The notes below the pieces were generated by a model, which was given only the letters and a program-made list of their open reading frames with translations, ran no database searches and was not told the origin of the DNA. This document shows, in pieces, positions 7,091-13,235 of a DNA stretch of 17,658 bases (its first letter is position 1; every line of letters begins with the position of its first letter). The stretch is from assembly GCA_019423795.1 (NCBI GenBank), contig JAHZAT010000004.1, positions 1-17,658 of the forward strand, written 5' to 3'. Source of the DNA: Clostridiales bacterium. Lineage in GTDB: Bacteria; Bacillota; Clostridia; Lachnospirales; Lachnospiraceae. A program made the position numbers and the translations under genes.

Positions 7091-8089
7091 TTATACTTCA
7101 ATTCCAGGAGATTTTGCCTCATGATCAAGTAATTCTTTCAATTCATCATCTAATTTAAGGACAGTTAATGCTGCTCCATTCATATCAAGAGATGTTACAT
7201 AATCTCCAATAAACACTTTATATACAGACAATCCCTGTTCTTCTAAATATGCTTCTACTTCATCGTACAGAACGTATAATTCCATAACCGGAGTAGCTCC
7301 TAATCCAGACATTAAGACTGCAACTTCAGAACCTTCTTCTGGTTCCATATCATCAATGACTGCCTTAGCCATCTGTCTTGCAATGTCTTTTGCTGGTTTT
7401 AAATCCTGGACATTAATACCTGGTTCTCCATGATGTCCGATTCCAAATTCCATCTTTCCATCTTCAATCTCAAAGTTTGAATGCCCTACTGCTGGAATCG
7501 CACATGGACTCAGTCCCACACAGATACTTCTAGTGTTATCCACTGTTTTTTGCGCTACGTCAATAACTTCATCAAGTGTTCCACCTAAAGCAGCTTTCGC
7601 TCCTCCGATCTTCCACATGAACACTCCGCCTGCAATACCATGACGTTTTTCTTTTGTCTCTTTTGGAGAAGATGCAACGTCATCTGTTGCTACGACATAT
7701 TTTACAGTGACACCCTGTTTCTTTGCTTTGCGGATCGCCATCTTTACGTTCATGTTATCTCCGGCATAGTTACCAAATAAGCAGGCAACTCCTTTACCAG
7801 AATCTACTGACATAAAAGCGTCATAAAATGCTTGAGCAGAAGGTGAGGAAAAAATCTCACCTACTGCTACTGCATCCATCATATTCTTTCCGACATAGCC
7901 AAGAAACGCAGGTTCATGTCCTGATCCACCACCTGTTACAAGACCAACTTTGCCTTCTACAGGAGCGTTTACATACTGGACAACGCGATCATTTGCTTCT
8001 GAACGTTTGATCAGATCTTTATGGGCTTTTACATACCCTTTTACCATATCTTCTACAATATAATCTGGATCATTTACAAATCTCTGCAT
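7091..8089 (-). CDS. dhaK: Dihydroxyacetone kinase subunit DhaK (copy 1, next to the PTS genes)
   Basis: A second, clearly different DhaK of 332 residues. It retains GGGSGHEPA (53-61), NYAGD with D111, and the ketose-linking histidine H220 in GHHGEPGI, so it looks catalytically competent, not a degenerate copy. It carries an extra histidine (H219) where the other copy has isoleucine. No dhaL lies next to it; it must share the single DhaL encoded 4 kb further down the operon, use a DhaL elsewhere, or act as a sensor, as the DhaQ paralogue does in Lactococcus. ATG 8089 follows a modest GAGG site. The gap to EIIC is 57 bases and to the regulator 21 bases. Erythrulose or another tetrulose is a possible substrate. 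Confidence 0.88.
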   Translation of the reverse strand: MQRFVNDPDYIVEDMVKGYVKAHKDLIKRSEANDRVVQYVNAPVEGKVGLVTGGGSGHEPAFLGYVGKNMMDAVAVGEIFSSPSAQAFYDAFMSVDSGKGVACLFGNYAGDNMNVKMAIRKAKKQGVTVKYVVATDDVASSPKETKEKRHGIAGGVFMWKIGGAKAALGGTLDEVIDVAQKTVDNTRSICVGLSPCAIPAVGHSNFEIEDGKMEFGIGHHGEPGINVQDLKPAKDIARQMAKAVIDDMEPEEGSEVAVLMSGLGATPVMELYVLYDEVEAYLEEQGLSVYKVFIGDYVTSLDMNGAALTVLKLDDELKELLDHEAKSPGIEV

Positions 8090-8146
8090 AACTGAAACCT
8101 CATTTCTTTTTGCTGTCTAATTTTTATGTATAATTGAGAATCAATC

Positions 8147-9523
8147 CTAGTTGATCTCTCTTCCTTCTGCTTCTTCTTTTCCAAGGTATTTGTAAAGTGC
8201 AACAAAGCATACAACAAAGATCACACATAATACTAATGGGAAGAAGTTTCCATCCATGATCTTAAATACATGGGAGAATGCATATGTCTGGATAGGTCCA
8301 TCGATAGATGAGCAAGAAATTAATTCTCCAGCTTTTAATGCAACTGCTCCTGTTGAACGAGCAAGATCAGAGATGAATGGTGCCATGATTGTTCCTACCC
8401 AAAGGTAAGCTGGTGCAAATAATGTAACTAAGATTAACATACGGATGATGTTACCACCTGTTACAAGGAATGCTGCTACTGCGATCGCATTGTTTACGAT
8501 ACCAGCGAATGGAAGGATTTCATTTCCTGGTAAGAACATTGAGAATACTAATGTTACAGGGATAGCCCAGAATACTGCTAACCAGATTTCGTTTGCACCA
8601 CCCATGAATGGCCAGTCAAGACCTACAACTAATGTTCTGTCATCGAATTTCTTGTTCATGAAAGCACTGATTGCTGATGAAATTGGCTCTAATGCCATCA
8701 TGAAGTATTTAGAGATTACAGGGAACAGTGTTAATGCACATGAAGCCTGAATACCTAATGTTAATGTAGCTGCTACACTGTAACGAGCTAAGATACCGAA
8801 GATAATACCAAGGATGAATCCTAATACGTGAGATTCAGCGAAGATACCGATCTTATCTTTTAATGCTGCTGCATCGAAACGTTTGTTTAATGCAGGGATT
8901 TTCTTTAAAATACAGTCAATTGGGAACATGAAGATTGATGTGAATCCCATTTTATGTGTACATGTTACTCCTGGAATTCCAGAAAGTTTTTCAATACGAT
9001 ACTGATACATATCTGCCATCTTTAACTCGAAGATGATCTGAATACCAGCTACGATAAATGCTAATGCGATAGAAGCTGCTGTTCCAAAGTATGGTTTAGA
9101 TACGGCTGCTACTGCTACACCAGTAAAGATTTTTCCCCAAACATTCCATAAGTCAGCGTTGAATGTTTTTGTCTTGTTAATGATCAACATAAGAATGTTT
9201 AATCCGATCATCAGTGGGAACATTAAAAATGCATATGGCCAAGACCATGCGATTGCTGATAATGTTGTCCAACCACCATCAACGATTGGTAAGTTGATTC
9301 CTGTGTGTGTTAACATTGCCTTTGCAGCAGGTCCGATAGCATCAGACATAAATCCGATCAGCATTGACATACCAGTGAAGGCTACACCTAATGTGATACC
9401 AGCTGAAATGGCATCTTTAAGTTTCATTCCTACGATTAATCCTGCGATGATAATGATGATAGGTACGAAGATTGCAGCACCTAATCCCAGGATCCAGTTA
9501 ATTACATTTCCTAAAACACTCAT
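8147..9523 (-). CDS. PTS EIIC permease, galactitol family
   Basis: This is the membrane channel of a phosphotransferase system that imports and phosphorylates a polyol or sugar. The 458 residues are mostly hydrophobic, with many membrane segments beginning at about 8-30 (ILGLGAAIFVPIIIIIAGL) and 35-60, and the length fits GatC of E. coli (about 451 aa). Segments such as GTAASIALAFIVAG and GGNIIRMLI are typical of the Gat group, which covers galactitol and pentitol carriers. ATG 9523 is preceded by AAGGAG with about seven bases spacing. EIIB lies directly upstream and a DhaK gene downstream. The substrate cannot be read from the sequence; DhaK linkage argues against plain galactitol. Confidence 0.88.
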   Translation of the reverse strand: MSVLGNVINWILGLGAAIFVPIIIIIAGLIVGMKLKDAISAGITLGVAFTGMSMLIGFMSDAIGPAAKAMLTHTGINLPIVDGGWTTLSAIAWSWPYAFLMFPLMIGLNILMLIINKTKTFNADLWNVWGKIFTGVAVAAVSKPYFGTAASIALAFIVAGIQIIFELKMADMYQYRIEKLSGIPGVTCTHKMGFTSIFMFPIDCILKKIPALNKRFDAAALKDKIGIFAESHVLGFILGIIFGILARYSVAATLTLGIQASCALTLFPVISKYFMMALEPISSAISAFMNKKFDDRTLVVGLDWPFMGGANEIWLAVFWAIPVTLVFSMFLPGNEILPFAGIVNNAIAVAAFLVTGGNIIRMLILVTLFAPAYLWVGTIMAPFISDLARSTGAVALKAGELISCSSIDGPIQTYAFSHVFKIMDGNFFPLVLCVIFVVCFVALYKYLGKEEAEGREIN

Positions 9524-9573
9524 ATAATTCTCCTTTTCTCTCTTTCAAAAATCAGTTAAAACTGTTTTGCCTC

Positions 9574-9852
9574 TTATGCGTTTACAGCGTCAACTAATTT
9601 TTTGAATTCAGCATCCTGTCCAACACCTGTTAAAAATGCGATACCATTGATAACTGGGATAGGATATTCTTTTGTTACCTTTGTGATTGCGATGTAAGCA
9701 CAGCTTCCTGCAATGTAACGGTCTACAGATTTGATATCTACTGCTAATACTTCAGCAGGGATATTGTTCTCTTTTAAAAGACGATTAACTTTACTTGCTA
9801 CTGTCTGAGAAGTTGCTACTCCACTTCCACATGCTACTACGATCTGTTTCAT
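9574..9852 (-). CDS. PTS EIIB component, galactitol family
   Basis: This 92-residue cytoplasmic protein carries phosphate from EIIA to the incoming substrate. The N-terminal phosphocysteine loop is obvious: MKQIVVACGSGVATS, with C8 as the phosphorylated residue, followed by a helix (TVASKVNRLL) as in GatB. The length fits stand-alone Gat EIIB proteins. ATG 9852 has a GGAAGG site upstream. It sits between EIIA (51-base gap) and EIIC (50-base gap), so the three components are separate polypeptides made from one transcript. Confidence 0.92.
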   Translation of the reverse strand: MKQIVVACGSGVATSQTVASKVNRLLKENNIPAEVLAVDIKSVDRYIAGSCAYIAITKVTKEYPIPVINGIAFLTGVGQDAEFKKLVDAVNA

Positions 9853-9903
9853 TTTAAGACCTTCCTTTCTAAAAACCTTTATTAGTTTTGTTTATTGGTT
9901 ATT

Positions 9904-10392
9904 TTAAAGACCTTCCATGGAAAGTACTGCTTCCATGTACTCATCTTCAGTTTTAGCGTTTACTAATCTGTCCATAACTTCTGGCTTCTGGAAGTTTGTT
10001 ACCAGTACCTGAAGTAATTCAACATGTTCGTTTCCTGCATTTGGATCATCATGTCCACCGAGGAATCCTAACATGAAGATGAATTTTACATCATGCTGAA
10101 CATCATTGTTTGCCATCTCACACCATTTAATCGTATCTTTTAATCTTGTACATGCGATAAATGGTTTGATGATATTCTCTGGGTCTGAATGAGGGATAGC
10201 TACCGGATACGGTTCAACCGGAAGAGCTGTTGGATAATTTGCTTCTCTCGTTTTAATTGCATCTCTGAATGTATCTTTTACATACCCAAGCTCTAAAAGC
10301 TTATCTGTCATCTTGTCAAAAAATTCGTCCTGATCTTTGACTTCCCAGTCAAGCTGAATCAGTTCTTTGTAAATTGTGTCACGATTTGCCAC
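9904..10392 (-). CDS. PTS EIIA component, galactitol/fructose-mannitol family
   Basis: This 162-residue cytoplasmic phosphocarrier accepts phosphate from HPr and passes it to EIIB. The active-site histidine is H68 in PVAIPHSDPENI, the classic pattern of the fructose/mannitol/galactitol EIIA fold; FIACTRLKDTIKW and FMLGFLGGHDD further on fit the same fold. The start is GTG 10392, with AAGGAG eleven bases upstream, a slightly long spacing; no better in-frame ATG lies nearby. It is the first gene of the operon and has a predicted sigma-A promoter about 75 bases upstream. Confidence 0.9.
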   Translation of the reverse strand: MANRDTIYKELIQLDWEVKDQDEFFDKMTDKLLELGYVKDTFRDAIKTREANYPTALPVEPYPVAIPHSDPENIIKPFIACTRLKDTIKWCEMANNDVQHDVKFIFMLGFLGGHDDPNAGNEHVELLQVLVTNFQKPEVMDRLVNAKTEDEYMEAVLSMEGL

Positions 10393-10474
10393 GACTTATC
10401 ACTCTCCTTTTATTATTCTTACGGTCAGGTTGTTTGTTACATTTTGTAAGCTTCGTTCCTTACCTGTTGATTAC

Positions 10475-10503
10475 ATTATATCTGGGTATTTTTATCAATA
10501 CAA
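10475..10503 (-). promoter_or_regulatory. Sigma-A promoter of the PTS-DhaK operon
   Basis: On the minus strand TTGTAT (10498-10503) and a perfect TATAAT (10475-10480) are separated by 17 bases, predicting a start near 10468 and a leader of about 75 bases before the EIIA GTG. The -35 departs from consensus, which fits a promoter needing an activator. Confidence 0.72.
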
Positions 10504-10525
10504 TTCTCTTTGGGTTCAAAAAATG

Positions 10526-10579
10526 GAGCAACTATTGCTCATTCCTGTGATGTGCAACATTTTTGCTCAACGTTGCACA
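10526..10579 (-). promoter_or_regulatory. Cluster of TTGC-type inverted repeats (candidate operator of the PRD regulator)
   Basis: Three related elements lie just upstream of the operon -35: GAGCAA-CTA-TTGCTC (10526-10540), TGTGCAAC (10551-10558) paired with GTTGCACA (10572-10579), and TGCTCAAC abutting GTTGCACA (10564-10579). All share a GCAA/TTGC core. Their centres fall near -65 and -97 relative to the predicted start, a typical activator position. Assignment to the PRD regulator encoded in this operon is inference. Confidence 0.6.
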
Positions 10580-10737
10580 AATATAAAAATTTTATAAACT
10601 AATCGTAAATTTGGCATAAAATCAAGGTTTTTCAATGATATTTTTTGGTTATTTTTACAATTTTCCAACAACGTTTTTATGATTTTAATCATGAGTTTTG
10701 GTACTTTTGCCACTTTGATCATTATTCGCAAAAAAAG
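10580..10737. other. AT-rich intergenic stretch without a gene
   Basis: This is the unexplained part of the 426-base gap between the operon start and the DUF1858 gene (10393-10818); the rest of the gap holds the leader, promoter, operator repeats and a terminator. It is T-rich on the plus strand, with repeated TTTTTGG-like tracts, and contains the short inverted repeat ATGATT-TT-AATCAT at 10679-10692. I see no credible open frame or RNA family. It may be a curved or UP-type upstream region. Confidence 0.4.
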
Positions 10738-10788
10738 AAAGGACTATATTCCTTAGTGCTTTTAATACACTAAGGAATATAGTCCTTT
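10738..10788 (-). terminator. Strong terminator after the DUF1858 gene, probably bidirectional
   Basis: A perfect 21-bp inverted repeat (10738-10758 with 10768-10788, nine-base loop) lies 30 bases after the DUF1858 stop. On the minus strand it runs into a T-tract (TTTCTTTTTTT); on the plus strand it is followed by TTTTTCACTTTT. It isolates the PTS operon promoter from upstream transcription. Confidence 0.9.
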
Positions 10789-10818
10789 TTCACTTTTAAT
10801 TTCTTATTGCTCGATTAA

Positions 10819-11025
10819 TTATGCTTCTTTTGTCTGAGCATATTCGTTTAATCTTCCAAGCAGTTCATCTAAGTCCATTCCATGAACATAAGCTGCCTGT
10901 TCAATGCTTTCTCCCTGAGATGATGGGCATCCAACGCATCCCATTCCAGATGCCATAAGGATTGCTGCGTAGTTTGGATCTAATGCGATCAGATCTGCGA
11001 TGATCATATCTTTTGAAATTGCCAT
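10819..11025 (-). CDS. DUF1858 small redox-disulfide protein (hybrid-cluster-associated type)
   Basis: This 68-residue protein matches the DUF1858 pattern: an N-terminal helix (ISKDMIIADLIALDPNYAAILMASGMGCVGC) ending in a C30-x-x-C33 pair in GMGCVGCPSSQ, then a conserved helix (ESIEQAAYVHGMDLDELLGRLNEY). The family is often found beside or fused to hybrid cluster proteins and other anaerobic redox enzymes, but its biochemical role is not established. ATG 11025 follows GGAGG with about ten bases spacing; the longer in-frame extension to 11136 would cover the promoter, so I reject it. It is transcribed alone and divergently from the ferredoxin gene, suggesting a redox connection by context only. 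Confidence 0.85.
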   Translation of the reverse strand: MAISKDMIIADLIALDPNYAAILMASGMGCVGCPSSQGESIEQAAYVHGMDLDELLGRLNEYAQTKEA

Positions 11026-11115
11026 TTCGTTTGTTCCTCCATAAAATTTAATAATATTTTCAGAAAATATGTTTTTCGATACATGTTTTCTAAAATAGTT
11101 TAAACTAACATTCAT

Positions 11116-11144
11116 AGTATAATACATTCTGTTCAAAGTGTCAA
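11116..11144 (-). promoter_or_regulatory. Sigma-A promoter of the DUF1858 gene
   Basis: On the minus strand a perfect TTGACA (11139-11144) and TATACT (11116-11121) are separated by 17 bases. The predicted start near 11109 leaves a leader of about 84 bases. It is one of the strongest promoters in the window. Confidence 0.85.
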
Positions 11145-11196
11145 AATAACTTTATAAATTTTCCACTTATTATTGTTAAAAATACAACAAAATTAC

Positions 11197-11225
11197 TTGA
11201 TATTCCTTCCTAAGTATATTAAAAT
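11197..11225 (+). promoter_or_regulatory. Probable promoter of the ferredoxin gene
   Basis: TTGATA (11197-11202) and TAAAAT (11220-11225) on the plus strand are separated by 17 bases, giving a start near 11231 and a leader of about 60 bases. It faces away from the DUF1858 promoter. Confidence 0.6.
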
Positions 11226-11236
11226 AGAGATGGTCA

Positions 11237-11253
11237 AGCGGGGTCTACCCGCT
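11237..11253 (+). other. GC-rich stem-loop at the 5' end of the ferredoxin mRNA
   Basis: AGCGGG (11237-11242) pairs with CCCGCT (11248-11253) around a five-base loop, in an otherwise AT-rich leader and within a few bases of the predicted transcription start. No T-tract follows, so it is unlikely to be a terminator; a 5' stabilising hairpin is the simplest reading. Confidence 0.5.
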
Positions 11254-11291
11254 ACTAATGATTATACTATTTATATAAGGAGGATATAACT

Positions 11292-11462
11292 ATGGCATAT
11301 GTAATTTCAGACGCTTGTATTTCTTGTGGAGCTTGCGAAGGAACTTGCCCAGCAGGAGCTATCAGCGAAGGAGATGGACAGTACGTAATCGATGCAGATA
11401 CATGCATGGAATGTGGAGCTTGTGCAGACGGATGTCCAGCAGGAGCTATCAGCCAGGAATAA
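11292..11462 (+). CDS. 2[4Fe-4S] clostridial-type ferredoxin (56 aa)
   Basis: This small soluble electron carrier transfers low-potential electrons between enzymes such as pyruvate:ferredoxin oxidoreductase, hydrogenase and flavin-based bifurcating complexes. The 56-residue protein has two complete cluster motifs, C9-x2-C12-x2-C15-x3-C19-P and C38-x2-C41-x2-C44-x3-C48-P, with the repeated PAGAIS segment that marks the internal duplication. Length matches classical clostridial ferredoxins (about 55 aa). ATG 11292 follows a strong AAGGAGG (11277-11283) by eight bases. Codons for alanine and glycine are GCA, GCT and GGA, as in a highly expressed gene. It has its own promoter and a strong terminator, so it is monocistronic. 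Confidence 0.95.
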   Translation: MAYVISDACISCGACEGTCPAGAISEGDGQYVIDADTCMECGACADGCPAGAISQE

Positions 11463-11489
11463 TTTCCAGGTAACGTATATTGTTCAAAC

Positions 11490-11529
11490 AACAAAAAAGA
11501 GATGCATTTTTATGCATCTCTTTTTTGTT
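11490..11529. terminator. Shared bidirectional terminator between ferredoxin and PfkB kinase genes
   Basis: A perfect 18-bp inverted repeat (11490-11507 with 11512-11529) with a TTTT loop; the stem has an A6 tract on one side and a T6 tract on the other, so both strands read a hairpin with a T-tract. It terminates the plus-strand ferredoxin 27 bases after its stop. The minus-strand kinase stop codon (11510-11512) and last codons lie inside the hairpin. Confidence 0.88.
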
Positions 11530-12490
11530 CCATATATTCTCTTACTTGTTTCGATGTTGGCAGAGATTCTATTGCCCCTTCTGTTGCAATAGATAAAGCT
11601 GCTGTATAATTCGCTATCGACAGCACTTTTCCAATAGAATCATCCGTACAGATCCTTGTACAGAACGCCCCGATAAATGCATCTCCTGCTGCTCTTGGAT
11701 CGACCATTTCTACATCTTCGATCGCTTTCTTATAGTAAAAACGTTCTGGTGTGTTCATGATCACACCCTTTTCGGCTAGCGTGATCAGTACTGTTGGTAC
11801 TCCTCGTCCACGAATCACCGCAGATGCAACTCTTGCTTCATCAAGATTAAATCTTGTCCATTCCCTCTTCCAATCACTATGAATCTTAATACCTGTCATT
11901 GATTTTGCTGCCTGCTCATTGACGATCATATATGTAACGCACTCCATAAGTTCTTTTGAAAGCTTCTTTGCCGGAATAGGATTCAATACTACATCAACTT
12001 CATGTTTATATGCATAGCCCGCAATTGCTTCATTGACTTCCATCGGTATCGCATTCTGAAGCACAACGAGATCATATTTGTCCATCTCATCTTCCAGATA
12101 TGCGATCTCATCAACCGTTAATTGTGTTGTTGCCCCTGGTATAACGATCGATCTTTTTTTTACTTTCTGTCCTGGAACAGTCTCTAATAATACAATCGAA
12201 GATCCTGTTGGGAGCACATCATCATAAATGATCTGTTCCGTGTTCACTCCTGCTTCCTTACATACTTTAACCAGTTCTTCTCCATCCCTGTCTCTTCCGA
12301 TCTTACCGATCAGCGTAACATCTGCCCCAAGGCGAGCCATCTGTACTGCCTGATTAGCCCCCTTGCCTCCGGGTGATTTCTTAATATCTTCACCCATCAC
12401 TGTCTGTCCTTCTTCTGGGATCACAGATGTTTCTATGCCTTGATTCATCATAAGACTTCCGACTACCAGGATCTTTGGTCGTTTCTTCAT
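11510..12490 (-). CDS. PfkB-family sugar kinase (ribokinase-like)
   Basis: PfkB kinases phosphorylate sugars or nucleosides with ATP in the cytoplasm. The 326-residue protein has the first signature PGGKGANQAV (40-49) and the second DPRAAGDAF (264-272) with the catalytic base D270. Overall it is closest in pattern to ribokinase. However, where RbsK has the ribose-binding Asn and Asp (GSINAD), this has GSLMMN, and the ribose-contacting Glu of QLE-x-P is Ala (QNAIP), so the substrate may not be ribose. ATG 12490 was chosen because GAGGAA lies about eight bases upstream; GTG 12505 overlaps that site. It has its own promoter downstream of the MerR-like gene. No transporter is adjacent. Confidence 0.85.
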   Translation of the reverse strand: MKKRPKILVVGSLMMNQGIETSVIPEEGQTVMGEDIKKSPGGKGANQAVQMARLGADVTLIGKIGRDRDGEELVKVCKEAGVNTEQIIYDDVLPTGSSIVLLETVPGQKVKKRSIVIPGATTQLTVDEIAYLEDEMDKYDLVVLQNAIPMEVNEAIAGYAYKHEVDVVLNPIPAKKLSKELMECVTYMIVNEQAAKSMTGIKIHSDWKREWTRFNLDEARVASAVIRGRGVPTVLITLAEKGVIMNTPERFYYKKAIEDVEMVDPRAAGDAFIGAFCTRICTDDSIGKVLSIANYTAALSIATEGAIESLPTSKQVREYMEQKRDA

Positions 12491-12534
12491 ATTCGAATTC
12501 CTCACTCTATCTATTCACTCCTCATCTATTACAG

Positions 12535-12581
12535 ATCAGAGCTGATAAATTTATTATAATATTGTCTGAATCCAAATACAA
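12535..12581 (-). promoter_or_regulatory. Promoter of the PfkB kinase with a short inverted repeat at the start site
   Basis: On the minus strand TTGTAT (12576-12581) and a perfect TATAAT (12553-12558) are separated by 17 bases. The inverted repeat ATCAG-AG-CTGAT (12535-12546) covers the predicted start near 12546 and could bind a repressor, though its arms are only five bases. Confidence 0.65.
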
Positions 12582-12588
12582 TCTTTAC

Positions 12589-13122
12589 TTATCTTTCTTT
12601 TCGTTTTCTTCTGAAAAATCTTCGTTTTTCTCTAGATGCTGCAATTTCTTCTCTTGCTTTTTGCTGATTTCTGATCATCTCATCCAGTTTCTGAAATCTT
12701 TTTTCTTCTTCAGCTTCTCTTAGCCGAAACTGATAATCCATTTCTTTTACTACTCTGTCTGAAACCTTAGAACTGATCTGATCTGCAATATGATCTTTCT
12801 GTTCCAGAATCGCCTGTCCCATGATCTTTACCAACACTTTTTGAAACTGCATCATTTTATCAGACGTATTCATCTGTTTTTCTTCCGGAAATGGAATGAT
12901 ATTTCCGGATAATTTCTGTTTGATCTCTTCGCTGTCTAATCCAGCATTTCTCATATCACGGATCTGTTCAAATGTATGTATTTCTTTGTCTCCATAACAA
13001 CGATATCCTTTTTCATTTCGAGGGATCGTTAAGGAAAATTCTTCTTCCCACGTTCTTAAATGATATGTTTCAAGGCCTAACTGCCTGGCTGCTTCTGATA
13101 TCATACGTCTTTTTTCTTTCAT
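12589..13122 (-). CDS. MerR-like transcriptional regulator with C-terminal coiled coil
   Basis: The N-terminal winged helix-turn-helix is MerR-type: MISEAARQLGLETYHLRTWEEEF is the recognition helix region and RNEKGYRCYGDKEIHTFEQI the wing with its R-x-Y segment. No effector-binding domain of a known class follows; residues about 90-177 are long, charged and helical, ending in a strongly basic tail (EKRRFFRRKRKER), so a coiled-coil dimeriser or DNA-contacting tail is likely. This layout resembles RacA/DUF3967-type MerR proteins of bacilli, not metal sensors; no cysteines are present. ATG 13122 has AAGGAAGG upstream, giving 177 residues. It lies between recD2 and the PfkB kinase, each with separate signals. 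Targets are unknown; autoregulation is suggested by an inverted repeat in its promoter. Confidence 0.8.
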   Translation of the reverse strand: MKEKRRMISEAARQLGLETYHLRTWEEEFSLTIPRNEKGYRCYGDKEIHTFEQIRDMRNAGLDSEEIKQKLSGNIIPFPEEKQMNTSDKMMQFQKVLVKIMGQAILEQKDHIADQISSKVSDRVVKEMDYQFRLREAEEEKRFQKLDEMIRNQQKAREEIAASREKRRFFRRKRKER

Positions 13123-13146
13123 ATGTCCCTTCCTTTCCTCCCCTTC

Positions 13147-13176
13147 ATTATAAGGTTTGAAAAGGACTTCAAACAA
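13147..13176 (-). promoter_or_regulatory. Promoter of the MerR-like gene with an operator in its spacer
   Basis: On the minus strand TTGTTT (13171-13176) and TATAAT (13147-13152) are separated by 18 bases. A perfect 7-bp inverted repeat, GTTTGAA (13155-13161) and TTCAAAC (13168-13174) with a 6-base spacer, lies between and overlaps the -35. MerR-family proteins classically bind dyads between -35 and -10 of promoters with long spacers, so this is a plausible autoregulatory site. Confidence 0.62.
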
Positions 13177-13206
13177 GAAAAACCGTCCTCTAAAAGATGA
13201 CGGTTT
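13174..13206 (-). terminator. Terminator after recD2
   Basis: AAACCGTC (minus-strand 13206-13199) pairs with GACGGTTT (13187-13180) around an 11-base loop, followed by TTTTTCTTG. It lies 30 bases after the recD2 stop. Its tail overlaps the -35 region of the MerR-like gene. Confidence 0.75.
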
Positions 13207-13235
13207 CTGGCATTTTTCTCTTTATTTTTTACTTT

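Noticed and set aside
10393..10467. Riboswitch or antiterminator in the PTS operon leader
   Set aside because: Only a 5-bp stem (GTAAG with CTTAC) is visible, no terminator follows it, and the regulator is a DNA-binding type, not an RNA-binding antiterminator.
10564..10579. AACGTT-centred palindrome as a CcpA cre site
   Set aside because: The outer TG and CA positions of cre do not match; it belongs to the TTGC repeat cluster instead.
11026..11136. 37-residue N-terminal extension of the DUF1858 protein
   Set aside because: It would overlap the strong -10 element, so most of it is not transcribed; ATG 11025 has a GGAGG site.
11267..11494. Minus-strand open frame opposite the ferredoxin gene
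   Set aside because: It is the mirror of the ferredoxin coding sequence; the plus-strand frame has perfect cluster motifs and a ribosome binding site.
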